A stretch of DNA of 64,000 nt from Actinomycetota bacterium (lineage in GTDB: Bacteria; Actinomycetota; Geothermincolia; Geothermincolales; RBG-13-55-18), in NCBI GenBank assembly GCA_040757835.1, contig JBFLWJ010000012.1:37789-101788 (forward strand), in the 5' to 3' direction. The position numbers were made by a program, and so were the translations under genes. How positions within the stretch are numbered: the first letter of the stretch is position 1; the number at the start of each line of letters is the position of its first letter. Below the pieces are notes generated by a model, which made no database searches, was not told the origin of the DNA, and saw only the letters and a program-made list of their open reading frames with translations. Of the stretch, positions 15,575 to 23,567 are shown piece by piece.

Positions 15575-16669
15575 GTGAAGTACCGCCGCTGCAAGCTGTG
15601 CGGCATACCCCGCCGCATCAGCCGCATACACAGGTGGGAGACCAACGGCACCATCGTCAATAAACGCTTGCCCGGTGTCCGGCACGTGTTCATGGAGGCA
15701 GACTTCCTGCCCGAGCTGAGGCGACGAATCTCTAGTGGCCTGGATTTCCCCGTCAACCGCATCTTCTACGAGGCCGAGCGCAACTCGGTGCGCGTAACCG
15801 TCGAGGGTTTTCTCAAGGGCCCTTTCCTGAGGACGGTCGCACGCATCCCCATCTTCCGCAGGGCGGCGGTGCACTATTTCAACAACCTGGCGCGGGAGAC
15901 GGGCACCGCCAACTCGAAGACGGTGGCTTACCACTCCGGCAGGTACGGGCTGGCACGCATGCACAACCCCTTCGATCTCGACCTCATGGCCGCGGTGGTG
16001 GCGGGAGCGTTCGAGGCCCTGGAGAAGAAGCCGTTCCGCTCGTTCTGGAAGAAGGAAAACGGGAGCTACCTGCTCAGGGTGGAGGTCGAGGAGGAGAAAC
16101 CGGAGATCTCCGCTCGCCTCGAGATCAGGCGCGAACCTGTCAAGGGAGGGGATTTTCACCTGCACACCTGCCCGCGCTGCGGGCTGCCTGCCGAGCTGAG
16201 CCACCTGGAATGGCTGGAGGACGAGGGCAAGATCATCGACCGGCGCCGCGGCATCCGCGTGATCAACCTCGACGGCTCCACCGCCAGGCTGGTCATCCGG
16301 GAACTGATAGAGGAACTCGGGGAATCGGTGATCCCCATCATCGTCAACGCCAAACGCGACTACACCCTGGTGATGCTGGAAGACCTGGGCATGGAGCCCG
16401 GGCTCGACGAGGACAAGCGCGTCGAGGCGCTGCGGGATATGCTCTCCATGCTCCCCCTCTACGGCTGGGGGCTGGCCACGGACATGGAGTACGTGCCCGG
16501 CAGCACCCTACGGGTGTGGGTGGACAACCCCTTCGACGAGTACCTAATCGCCGGCAGGCTGGCGGCCTTCTACGAAGTCGCCGAGGGAAAGAGGGCACGC
16601 GTGGAGTGGAGGGAGAACGACCCCGCGAGCATCACCTACATCCTCTCCCCTGCCGGGGTCAGCCCCTGA
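15575..16669 (+). CDS. Unknown protein with two zinc ribbons and internal duplication
   Basis: 364 aa, not recognised. Two halves each begin with a zinc-ribbon half (CKLCGIPRR at residue 6, CPRCGLPAE near 194), continue with W-x(3-5)-G-x-I, and end with a similar block: HNPFDLDLMAAVVAGAFEAL in the first and DNPFDEYLIAGRLAAFYEVA in the second, each followed by a conserved beta-strand segment. That points to a tandem duplication of a domain of about 180 residues. The start is GTG, 4 bp after GGGAGG. The last codons (GVSP) and the TGA lie inside a GGGGTCAG repeat. No membrane segment. Neighbours give no functional hint. Confidence 0.72.
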   Translation: MKYRRCKLCGIPRRISRIHRWETNGTIVNKRLPGVRHVFMEADFLPELRRRISSGLDFPVNRIFYEAERNSVRVTVEGFLKGPFLRTVARIPIFRRAAVHYFNNLARETGTANSKTVAYHSGRYGLARMHNPFDLDLMAAVVAGAFEALEKKPFRSFWKKENGSYLLRVEVEEEKPEISARLEIRREPVKGGDFHLHTCPRCGLPAELSHLEWLEDEGKIIDRRRGIRVINLDGSTARLVIRELIEELGESVIPIIVNAKRDYTLVMLEDLGMEPGLDEDKRVEALRDMLSMLPLYGWGLATDMEYVPGSTLRVWVDNPFDEYLIAGRLAAFYEVAEGKRARVEWRENDPASITYILSPAGVSP

Positions 16670-16789
16670 CATGTGACATTTTCCTAACGGCGTAATCTTT
16701 TCAGGTCTTTCTTTGCTGAAAATGTCACGTGTCAGGGGCTGACCCCCAGCTCTCTACCCAAAGAATGTCACATGTCAGGGGCTGACCCC
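16655..16789. repeat. REP-like cluster: three copies of a 26-bp GGGGTCAG unit
   Basis: A 26-bp unit starting GGGGTCAGCCCCTGACA occurs at 16655-16680. Inverted near-identical copies lie at 16721-16746 and 16764-16789, giving a large imperfect hairpin plus one extra arm. Each unit also contains its own short palindrome (GGGGTCAGCCCCTGAC). It sits between the convergent genes ending at 16669 and 16791; the left copy supplies the stop codon of the former. Likely a REP/BIME-type element that may also act as a bidirectional terminator. Confidence 0.78.
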
Positions 16790-16790
16790 A

Positions 16791-18611
16791 TTACAGCTCG
16801 AGCTTGGAGGCGGGGATCCTGCCTTCCTCGTCCAGCCCCGCGAGTTCGTAAATCTCGGTGAGCATCCTCTCCATGTCGGGTACCGAGCCGGCGTTGGTCC
16901 CGTCCTCGGTGGGGGTCAGGGCCTTGGGCGGCAGCACGTCGTCGTTGCGCCCGGAACCACGCAGGTTGAGGATGTGCCGCTTCAGGTACCAGATGCGCCA
17001 GCCGCATTCCATGAGCTCGTCCAGGGTGAAGTCGAAGCCGGTGGCGACGCGCATCATCTCCACCTGGTCGTCCAGGTTGAGGAATGCTCCGATGAACTCG
17101 CACATGCACAGCGAGTTGAAGAGCTGTCCGATGGCCAGGCACTTCCAGGTCAGCTCCGCCTTGCCCTTGCTGGTCATGCCCTTGAAAGGCCCTTTCAGAC
17201 CCACCTCGGGCCAGGAGCCCATGCCCCCCTCCGCCAGCAGGTTGACGGAGTTGAGGTGGCAGGCGCCGCGGGCGCTCATGACGTATCCCAGGCCGTAGCC
17301 GTGGTAGCCGCGGGGGTCGTGGGCCGGGAAGTCGAGGCCGCGTACGGTGACTGCCAGTTCCGGCGCACCCAGCTCAGTGGCCAGGGCCAGGGAACCCCGG
17401 GCCATGTTCTCGCCGAAACCCTCGCGGGCGGAGGTGAGGCGGATGGCCTCCAGGGCAGCTTCCATGTTGCCCCACGTGAAGTCCAAGCCGGTGCGGTCCG
17501 GATTCGCGATGCCTTTCTCCTGGGCCTCCATTAGCAGCGCGATGACCGCCCCCATGGCGATGGTGTCCATGCCCAGGCGGTTGCAGAGGTCATTGGCCTT
17601 GGCCACGGCTTCCAGGCTGGGGTTCATGATGTTGGTCCCCATCATGCACACCGTCTCGTACTCCGGCCCTGCGTGCTCGTGCATGGCGAAGGGCCCCTCT
17701 TCCACCTTGACCACACGCTTGCAGCGTACGCTGCATGCGTAGCATCCGATTATCTTCACGAGGATGTTGTCGTTGTAGTAGAAGGAGTTGAGGGTATCGA
17801 GGGCGTCCAGCCACTCCCCGACGCTCCAGTTCTTCACCGGCACGTCCCCCGAGAGCATGCCGGTGTCCAGGGCGCCGTTGGTCCCCATCTCGTGCAGGGT
17901 GCCGGCCAGGATGCCGCCCTTGAGCTTTTCGGCCAGGCGCTTGCTCAGCGCCTTGGCCGCCTCGGGGTCGGCGTATTTCATCTTGCCGCCGCCCCGCACC
18001 GCCACCGCCTTGAGGTTCTTGGAGCCCATCACCGCACCCAGGCCACAGCGGCCCGCGACGCTCCCGATCTCGTTGACGATGGCCGCGAAGCGCACTCCGT
18101 TCTCGCCCGCGGGCCCGATCTGCATGGTGCGCACGCTGCCGCCGCTCCCCTTCAGCTCCTCCTGCAGCCGCTCGTTGGTCTCGTAGGCGTCCATGCCCCA
18201 GAGGTGGGAGGCGTCGCGCAGCTCCGCCATATCGCCGTCCAGCCAGAACATAACCGGCTTGTCCGCTCTGCCCTTGAAGATGATGCCGTCGTAGCCGGCC
18301 AGCTTCACCGCCGCGCCGAAGGACCCGCCCACGTTGCACTCGCCCCACAGGCCGGTGAGCGGGGACATTGCCACCACCGAGGACCTGCCGCTGCCGGGAA
18401 AACTGGTCCCGGTGAGGGGACCGTTTATGAACATGAGAGGATTAGCGGGCGAGAGAGGGTCCACCAGGGGATCAAGCTCCTTTGCGAAGAGGTATGCGCC
18501 GATGCCCGTGCCCCCTATATACTTCCGGTAGACCTCCTCCTCGAGTTCCTTAATCTGTGTCTGGCCGCTACCCAGGTCGACCTCGAGGTAGCGTGTGGTA
18601 AAACCTTTCAT
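16791..18611 (-). CDS. aor: Aldehyde:ferredoxin oxidoreductase (tungstopterin)
   Basis: 606 aa, the normal AOR length. Start at 18611 (MKGFTTRYLEVDLGSGQ) with GGGAGGAAAG upstream; a longer in-frame extension lacks family similarity. Motifs are RKYIGGTGIGAYLFAKEL, NGPLTGTSFPGSGRSSV, and the [4Fe-4S] ligands C-x2-C-x3-C in IGCYACSVRCKR plus a late cysteine in LFNSLCMCEF. The family oxidises aldehydes to acids (or the reverse) with ferredoxin at a W-bis-pyranopterin. Third gene of an SCP2-methyltransferase-AOR operon, 17 bp after the methyltransferase. It may handle an aldehyde from the local catabolism or reduce acids; substrate unknown. Confidence 0.92.
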   Translation of the reverse strand: MKGFTTRYLEVDLGSGQTQIKELEEEVYRKYIGGTGIGAYLFAKELDPLVDPLSPANPLMFINGPLTGTSFPGSGRSSVVAMSPLTGLWGECNVGGSFGAAVKLAGYDGIIFKGRADKPVMFWLDGDMAELRDASHLWGMDAYETNERLQEELKGSGGSVRTMQIGPAGENGVRFAAIVNEIGSVAGRCGLGAVMGSKNLKAVAVRGGGKMKYADPEAAKALSKRLAEKLKGGILAGTLHEMGTNGALDTGMLSGDVPVKNWSVGEWLDALDTLNSFYYNDNILVKIIGCYACSVRCKRVVKVEEGPFAMHEHAGPEYETVCMMGTNIMNPSLEAVAKANDLCNRLGMDTIAMGAVIALLMEAQEKGIANPDRTGLDFTWGNMEAALEAIRLTSAREGFGENMARGSLALATELGAPELAVTVRGLDFPAHDPRGYHGYGLGYVMSARGACHLNSVNLLAEGGMGSWPEVGLKGPFKGMTSKGKAELTWKCLAIGQLFNSLCMCEFIGAFLNLDDQVEMMRVATGFDFTLDELMECGWRIWYLKRHILNLRGSGRNDDVLPPKALTPTEDGTNAGSVPDMERMLTEIYELAGLDEEGRIPASKLEL

Positions 18612-18628
18612 CCCTTCTTTCCTCCCAC

Positions 18629-19465
18629 TTACTGTTTGAAGCCCCAGATATACACGCACGGCAGGATGTCCCTGTAGGAGGGTTTGGCCGATTGTGCGGC
18701 CAGCCTCCTCGCCACCCTCAATATCTCGTCGCCGCTGGCGCCGTGCCGGTGCCAGCAAACCGCCAGTGACAGCTCCCCGGGGAGGCTGCCGGTGAGCTCT
18801 TCCAGGGCCTCCTCCTCCCCGCTGTAGCGGCGTGTCACGTCGGCATGCCAGGTGAAAGAGTCCACTTCCACGAAACCGGCTTCCCTTACCAACTCCACCA
18901 TATCAGCCCGCCCGAAGTCGTACGCCGGGTGCTGTCTCGCGAGGATGCCTGTCAGCTTCCGCCACAGGTAGGAGTCATCACCCCAGTCCATGGTGAGCTC
19001 CTCCTCGGAGAGCACCGGCTCGAAGATGGAGATGGCGCCACCGGGACGCAGCACGCGCGCCGCTTCCCGCAACACCGCCGGACGGTCCGGGACGTAGCTG
19101 AGCACCGACCTCGCCACCACCGCGTCCACCGCTCCGTCCTCCAGGGGGAGCCTGGAGATGTCGGCTTGCAGGGTACGCAGGCTTGATAGACCCTTCTCTT
19201 CCGCCCTGCCGGCCAGCTCCCGCAGCGCGCCCGGACTGGAATCAACCGCGTATACCAGGCCTTGCGGCCCCACGATCCTGGCCGCTTCAAGGGAGAGAAA
19301 TCCCAGGCCGCACCCGAGATCGACGACCCGGGAGCCCAGCGCGAGGCCGGCCTTGTGCACGACGCGGTCCCTCACCTGTGAGCGCAGGATGTGCAGTTGG
19401 CGGTCTATCGACGCGCCCTCACGCTCCGTCTCGTCCAGCCATTTCGCCCAGATGTCCGACGGCAA
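18629..19465 (-). CDS. Class I SAM-dependent methyltransferase
   Basis: 278 aa. Motif I is VVDLGCGLGFLSLEAARIV, followed by VYAVDSSPGALRELA and LPLEDGAVDAVVARSVL, a UbiE/Methyltransf_11 layout, and a C-terminal extension of about 100 residues. The start is TTG, because an in-frame TAA lies two codons upstream; GAGGA sits about 12 bp before it. It overlaps no gene but is only 8 bp after the SCP2 gene and 17 bp before AOR. The methyl acceptor is unknown; a hydrophobic substrate held by the SCP2 protein is one idea (inference). Confidence 0.82.
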   Translation of the reverse strand: MPSDIWAKWLDETEREGASIDRQLHILRSQVRDRVVHKAGLALGSRVVDLGCGLGFLSLEAARIVGPQGLVYAVDSSPGALRELAGRAEEKGLSSLRTLQADISRLPLEDGAVDAVVARSVLSYVPDRPAVLREAARVLRPGGAISIFEPVLSEEELTMDWGDDSYLWRKLTGILARQHPAYDFGRADMVELVREAGFVEVDSFTWHADVTRRYSGEEEALEELTGSLPGELSLAVCWHRHGASGDEILRVARRLAAQSAKPSYRDILPCVYIWGFKQ

Positions 19466-19473
19466 TGTTTAGG

Positions 19474-19908
19474 CTAGTCCTCTTCATCTTCCTCGATGAT
19501 CAGGTCATCGAGCCCCTTGCTCTTGAGGAGACCGATATAGATGGCGTAGGCGGGCTTGATCACCGGTAGCATCTTGAGCAGCTTGGGCACCGATCCCTCG
19601 GCGTCGATCTCGCCGCTGGAGAGGGCCCCCAGCAGGTTGAGCTGCCCGCACCAGAAGGCGTGCGCCGTGTCCAGTTCCATGGAGAGGGTCGCGTCGGGCT
19701 CCCATGCCTCCCCAGGTCCGCCCGGGTATACCTTGACCTCGTCGCCCCTGCAGTCGATCCAGTATTCTCCCTCCGGGTCACGGTAGTCGAACTTCACCAG
19801 CAGGTTGGAGTCCAGGGCCTTCTGGCGGATGGCGTCGTCCTGCATCAACTCGTCGAACACCCCCACGAGCAGGTCGTAGAATACCTGGATGTCTGTGAAA
19901 TACGGCAT
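19474..19908 (-). CDS. SCP2 sterol-binding domain protein
   Basis: 144 aa, a single SCP2-type lipid-binding domain: YWIDCRGDEVKVYPGG, PDATLSMELDTAHAFWCGQ, then the helical end LLGALSSGEIDAEGSVPKL and an acidic tail. AGGAGGAACGAC precedes the ATG. First gene of the AOR operon. SCP2 domains bind acyl chains, sterols or acyl-CoA in a hydrophobic tunnel. A second SCP2-like gene is at 31166 in the catabolic operon, which suggests that hydrophobic intermediates are handled in this organism. Confidence 0.82.
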   Translation of the reverse strand: MPYFTDIQVFYDLLVGVFDELMQDDAIRQKALDSNLLVKFDYRDPEGEYWIDCRGDEVKVYPGGPGEAWEPDATLSMELDTAHAFWCGQLNLLGALSSGEIDAEGSVPKLLKMLPVIKPAYAIYIGLLKSKGLDDLIIEEDEED

Positions 19909-20263
19909 GTCGTTCCTCCTCTCGAGCGTATCTTCCCTCGCGTCCTAATACTTATCTCCAAAATCGTGCCGCTTGAACCATTTCACCCGTCTCAAACGGG
20001 CGAGGCTAGGATGGTGCAAGGGCCCTCCGATGCTTCTCTTTCGTCCTAGGAGGGGTTTTTATGGACCTTTACCCGGAAGGCCCTTCACCAAACTTTTACT
20101 CCGCTCCCCCGTGCTCCGGACACAGCAGCGCAATCCGCCTTGGTGGTGGATCAGCGGGAACGGGAAAGACGCTTTGCGTTGTGGGGTACAGCGAAACTCG
20201 CCTTGCGGCGCGCGGACGTGCATTAAATTATCACGCCGTTGGGCAAGTGTCAAACAGATGGGG
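19909..20263. other. Gene-free spacer (355 bp) with a strong but probably spurious ribosome site
   Basis: This is the upstream region of the SCP2 operon on the minus strand and the downstream region of the HAD gene. CCCTCC and GGAGGG arms (about 20008-20055) are followed by GTTTTT on the plus strand, a poor terminator with a long loop. TAGGAGGGG lies 7 bp before an ATG at 20061, but the resulting 84-codon frame runs into the antisense of the HAD gene and has no protein-like composition. Confidence 0.35.
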
Positions 20264-20932
20264 TCAGATGCCGGGGAAGAGGGTGAGGAGGGCCGGCGGG
20301 TCGGGTATCCAGTAGTCCGGCCTCTCCGCCTCCAGTGTCTCGCGGGCGAAAGGTCCCCAGGCCACCGCTCCCGCGAGCACGCCGGCGGCGCGGGCGCAGC
20401 GCAGGTCGTATGGGCTGTCGCCGATGAAGGTGGCCTGCGCGGGCACGGTCGCCAGGCGGTCCAGAGCCTCGAGCACCGGTTCGGGGTGGGGCTTGTGCAG
20501 GGTGGTATCGTCGGCGGTGATCACCACCTCGAAGAACCCGTCCAGGCGGAAGAACGCGAGATCGGGGAGGGCGCTGAAGTCGCGCTTGGAGGTCACCACC
20601 CCCAGCCGGTATCCCCTCTCGCGAAGCCCGGCCAGGGATTCCCTGATGCCGGGGAACTCGCGCACCATCTCGTCGTGGTGCTGCGAGTAGAGGTTCTGAT
20701 AGAGGGAGAATATCTCGTCGGCGCGCCCCCGGTCGATGTCCCGAGCCTGCAGATGCAGGGGACGCCCGATCTCCGAGAGGATCTGTCCGTCGCTGCGCGG
20801 CGGCAGCTCCAGGATGCGCAGGGTCTCGCGGAAGCAGAATATGATGAGCTCGATGGTGTCGGCCAGGGTGCCGTCGAGGTCAAAGAGGAGGACGCTCAGG
20901 TTCTTGAGCGTGTCACTCGATGCGTCCGGCAA
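20264..20932 (-). CDS. HAD-superfamily phosphatase, phosphoglycolate phosphatase-like
   Basis: 222 aa. HAD motif I LLFDLDGTLADT, a four-helix cap (about 22-95), motif II/III region VVTSKRDF, and motif IV GDSPYDLRCARAAG place it with Gph/PpaX-type phosphatases. The start codon is TTG, supported by GGAGGAGGGACGACA. The TGA stop lies within a GGGGTCAG repeat core read on the other strand. Last gene of the nif3-containing housekeeping cluster, 90 bp after the histidine phosphatase. Likely hydrolyses 2-phosphoglycolate or pyrophosphate-type metabolites in the cytoplasm. Confidence 0.87.
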   Translation of the reverse strand: MPDASSDTLKNLSVLLFDLDGTLADTIELIIFCFRETLRILELPPRSDGQILSEIGRPLHLQARDIDRGRADEIFSLYQNLYSQHHDEMVREFPGIRESLAGLRERGYRLGVVTSKRDFSALPDLAFFRLDGFFEVVITADDTTLHKPHPEPVLEALDRLATVPAQATFIGDSPYDLRCARAAGVLAGAVAWGPFARETLEAERPDYWIPDPPALLTLFPGI

Positions 20933-21022
20933 TGTCGTCCCTCCTCCATCATCCGGCTTGTCCCGTGCATATGCCTCCGCCGCTTCACGGCATGTCTCCG
21001 GGAATAAGACGAGCCCAGTTCC

Positions 21023-21643
21023 TCAACGGAGGTGCTGGGTCTCGTTGACCAGCGTGACCATGGCCGTCTCCGGGATACCGCCGTCGAAGAACTTGACGGT
21101 GGAGATGGAGGCCAGGTCTATCTGCAGGCGGAACATGTCGTCGATGTCCATCTTCAGCGCCTCGCAGAGGATGCCGCGAATGGGGCCGCCATGGGCCACG
21201 ACCAGGACGCGTTCGTTCCCGGGGTGGCGGGCGGTTATCTCCCGCATGGCAGCCATCACCCTTTCCCTCACCGCGCCGAAGTCCTCGCCGCCTGGGATTG
21301 GCACAGATGAGGGGTTGCGCATCCACTTGCCAACCGTCTCGCCCTCCTCCGCGAAGAGGTCGGCGATGAGCTGGCCGTCCCACTCCCCCATGTCCACCTC
21401 CATCAGGCCCTGCATCACCTGTACCTGCAGGCCGTTGGCCTCCGCTACCGGGCGGGCGGTCTCCCGGCAGCGCCGCAGGGGGCTGCAGTAGACGGCAGCC
21501 AGCTCCATGCCGTCGAAGAAATCCCTCACGCGCTCGGCCTGCTTGAGCCCGGTTTCGTTCAGCCCGACGTCCAGGCGTCCCAGCAGGCGCTTCTGGACGT
21601 GGTAGTCGGTCTCACCGTGTCGCAACAGATAAGCTGTTCCCAT
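21023..21643 (-). CDS. Histidine phosphatase family protein (phosphoglycerate mutase-like)
   Basis: About 206 aa. Catalytic LLRHGETDYHVQKRLLGRLD with the phospho-His, LNETGLKQAERV, YCSPLRRCRETA and VVAHGGPIRGI are all present. Start taken at ATG 21643 (MGTAYLLRHGE); an in-frame ATG 21 bp upstream overlaps the preceding gene's end, and neither has a clear ribosome site. It belongs to a conserved gram-positive-type cluster with RNase HI-like and CT398 proteins, where such enzymes are annotated as cobalamin-ribazole phosphatase or broad phosphatase. Specificity is not resolved. Confidence 0.86.
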   Translation of the reverse strand: MGTAYLLRHGETDYHVQKRLLGRLDVGLNETGLKQAERVRDFFDGMELAAVYCSPLRRCRETARPVAEANGLQVQVMQGLMEVDMGEWDGQLIADLFAEEGETVGKWMRNPSSVPIPGGEDFGAVRERVMAAMREITARHPGNERVLVVAHGGPIRGILCEALKMDIDDMFRLQIDLASISTVKFFDGGIPETAMVTLVNETQHLR

Positions 21644-21654
21644 GGCGTCATATT

Positions 21655-22236
21655 CTATGTGCATCCGCGGGGGAAGGCAAACGGGGTCAGGGAGGGCGAG
21701 ACACCGCTAACCACGAAGCCCTTGAGGGTGCGCCAGTTCTTCACTCCCAGGTAGCGCAGGGAGATGACGAGCAGCGCCGCTCCCGCGATCTCGGTGGACC
21801 AGAACATGGGGTCTCGCAGGTACTCAAGGATCTGCTCGATGATGGTCCCCTGTGAGGGGTAGCGCAGGAAGGGCCCCATGGCGGGCCACCAGGCGGTGGC
21901 GGCCTCGGTCCAAATGCGGTCCAGCACCAGGTGGCCGGCCACCCCGCAGGCCAGAAGGAGGATGCGGCTGTCCCCCCGCCTCTTCAGGCCATAGGTGCCG
22001 GCGACGAGGAGGAGCAGGGAGAGGGCGAAGGTGTGGGCGAAGATGCGGCCGTTCTCGAAGTGGGGCTTGAAGAGGACTTCCCCCACCGCCTTGTCGATGA
22101 TGTCCGGCAGTACCGCCCCGGCCAGCAGCCACCTCAGGTCCGGCGCCCTTGACACGAAGCCGCGGTTCTCTCCCCACCAGGTGGAGACCAGGGCGGCGGG
22201 GGCGGCGGTGAAACCGAGGTGGGCGAAGAAGAACAT
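21655..22236 (-). CDS. DUF457/YbcI-like integral membrane metal-dependent hydrolase family
   Basis: 193 aa from ATG 22236 (MFFFAHLGF), preceded by GGAGGCGTAAGGGC; a much longer frame upstream is a shadow of the RNase H gene. The family signature is FFAHLGFTAAPAAL (His near the N-terminus), WLLAGAVLPDIIDK, FAHTFALSLLLLVAG and GHLVLDRIW, with three or four hydrophobic helices. Related proteins are annotated as membrane-bound metal-dependent hydrolases of unclear function. It begins 4 bp after the RNase HI-like gene. Its C-terminal codons cross a GGGGTCAG core near 21675, so the end may have been altered by the repeat. Confidence 0.75.
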   Translation of the reverse strand: MFFFAHLGFTAAPAALVSTWWGENRGFVSRAPDLRWLLAGAVLPDIIDKAVGEVLFKPHFENGRIFAHTFALSLLLLVAGTYGLKRRGDSRILLLACGVAGHLVLDRIWTEAATAWWPAMGPFLRYPSQGTIIEQILEYLRDPMFWSTEIAGAALLVISLRYLGVKNWRTLKGFVVSGVSPSLTPFAFPRGCT

Positions 22237-22240
22237 GCCC

Positions 22241-22819
22241 TTACGCCTCCGGCTCCAACTCAGGTCCAGGTTCCAGCTCCGGCTCTTCCTCCGCGAAGAG
22301 CTCCTCCTGGCCCTCGGGGGGAGAGAGCGGTTTTCGGGCGGGAAAGCCCTGCACCGGGGCTCCCTCGTCGAGTGCCCGGTTGGCCAGCTCGTCCGCGACG
22401 GCGTTCTCCGCGCGGGGTACATGGGTGATCTTCCAGTCCCGGTAGCGCAGCAGCATGGACATGACCTGGGCGTTGAGGCTGTGCAGGGTCTTCTCCCTGA
22501 CGCGGTACTCCCCCTTGACCTGCATGGCCATGAGCTCGCTGTCGGTGTAGATGCGCAGCCGGTCCACCTCGAAGACGGAGAGCAGCCGCAGCGCGTGCAC
22601 CAGGGCGGTGTACTCGGCGTAGTTGTTGGTGGTCTGGCCGATGGCCTCCCCGAAGGCGGCGACCCGCCTGTCCTCGCGGGTGAGCACGAGCACCCCGATG
22701 GCGGCGGGCCCGGGGTTTCCCCGCGCTGCCCCATCGACAAAGACGTGCAGCTCCTCGAATCGCCTCGCTCCCTGGAAGGCCGCCTCCACCACGCTCTTTT
22801 TGCTCTTTCTCTTCTCCAC
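22241..22819 (-). CDS. RNase HI-family protein
   Basis: 192 aa. The RNase H fold is clear: FVDGAARGNPGPAAIGVLV with the first Asp, NNYAEYTALVHALRL with Glu, IYTDSELMAMQVKGEY with Asp, and ADELANRALDEG with the last Asp, so the catalytic tetrad is intact. The N-terminal leader is lysine-rich and the C-terminal tail (about 165-192) is acidic. GTG start with GAGGCGGTGAGAG upstream. It probably removes RNA from RNA-DNA hybrids. Encoded between the CT398 zinc ribbon and the DUF457-like gene, as in many high-GC gram-positive genomes. Confidence 0.87.
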   Translation of the reverse strand: MEKRKSKKSVVEAAFQGARRFEELHVFVDGAARGNPGPAAIGVLVLTREDRRVAAFGEAIGQTTNNYAEYTALVHALRLLSVFEVDRLRIYTDSELMAMQVKGEYRVREKTLHSLNAQVMSMLLRYRDWKITHVPRAENAVADELANRALDEGAPVQGFPARKPLSPPEGQEELFAEEEPELEPGPELEPEA

Positions 22820-22859
22820 CTCTCACCGCCTCGTCCGGGCCGTGTGCCGGTCCGCCCCG

Positions 22860-23567
22860 CTATTTCACCAGAATGCGCCCGCAGTTGGTGCAGTAATACG
22901 CGCCCTCCGACTTGAGAAAGCGGTCGTATTCGATCCCCGGCAGCTCCACTCGGCAACCCTGGCACACCCCGTCCACCACCTTGACCACCGCCAGGTGGTG
23001 CTTGCTCTCGAGCAGCCTGTCGTATTCCTCCAGCAACTCCTCGTCGATCCGTTCGCGCAGGCCTTCCCGTTCCTTCTCCAGTTGCGCGGCCTCGGCCACG
23101 ATCTCGGCCAGCTCGCCCTCGAGCAAAGCCTTCATCTCGGCGATCTCCGCCTGCAGACTCTCCTGCGCCGCCCGCAGCTCCTCCAGCTCCGCTCTCTTCG
23201 CGTCCTGGGCCTCCATCTCCTCGAGCTCCTCCGTCTCCAGGTCGTCCTTCTTGCGCTTGAGGGAGCGAACCTCTGCCTCCAGCCCGCGCAGCTCCTTGGG
23301 GTTGGTCACCTTGCCGTCGTAGAGCTTGCCCTCCTCGCGGGAGAGCTTCTCATCCAAGCCCTGGACCTTCTCCTCGATGGACCGCAGCTTCTTTCGCGAC
23401 TCCTCCATGCCGGCCATAGCCTCCTCCAGCCCGGCCCCGGCCGCCTCCCTTTTCTCCTCCAGCCCATCCAGCTCCGCCTTGAGGGGATGGCCTTCCTCGC
23501 GGTTGCGCAACTCCAGAATGCGGGTGTCCAGTTCCTGGACCCTGAACAAAGCCTCCAGCTCGTTCAC
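22860..23567 (-). CDS. CT398-like coiled-coil C4 zinc-ribbon protein
   Basis: 235 aa. Residues about 5-175 form a long, Glu/Lys/Leu-rich antiparallel coiled coil. The C-terminus has a C4 zinc ribbon: GVCQGCRVELPG and YYCTNCGRIL (two CxxC pairs). This is the DUF164/CT398 family, proposed as a nucleic-acid-binding or secretion-chaperone scaffold. GTG start after GGAGGTAGCGA; the GTGA overlaps the TGA of the Nif3 gene, implying translational coupling. Function is not established for the family. Confidence 0.88.
   Translation of the reverse strand: MNELEALFRVQELDTRILELRNREEGHPLKAELDGLEEKREAAGAGLEEAMAGMEESRKKLRSIEEKVQGLDEKLSREEGKLYDGKVTNPKELRGLEAEVRSLKRKKDDLETEELEEMEAQDAKRAELEELRAAQESLQAEIAEMKALLEGELAEIVAEAAQLEKEREGLRERIDEELLEEYDRLLESKHHLAVVKVVDGVCQGCRVELPGIEYDRFLKSEGAYYCTNCGRILVK

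Noticed and set aside
15535-15575. Partial resemblance to a cyclic-di-GMP (GEMM) riboswitch (GGGACGCAAA strings)
   Set aside because: The tetraloop-receptor and second stem of the GEMM fold are missing, and the string repeats without pairing partners.
20061-20315. An 84-codon plus-strand frame with a strong TAGGAGGGG ribosome site
   Set aside because: Composition is not protein-like and it runs into the antisense of the HAD phosphatase gene; no homologue was recognised.
22237-22965. N-terminal extension of the DUF457-like membrane protein
   Set aside because: The extension overlaps the RNase HI-like gene in another frame; GGAGG before ATG 22236 and family similarity support the short form.
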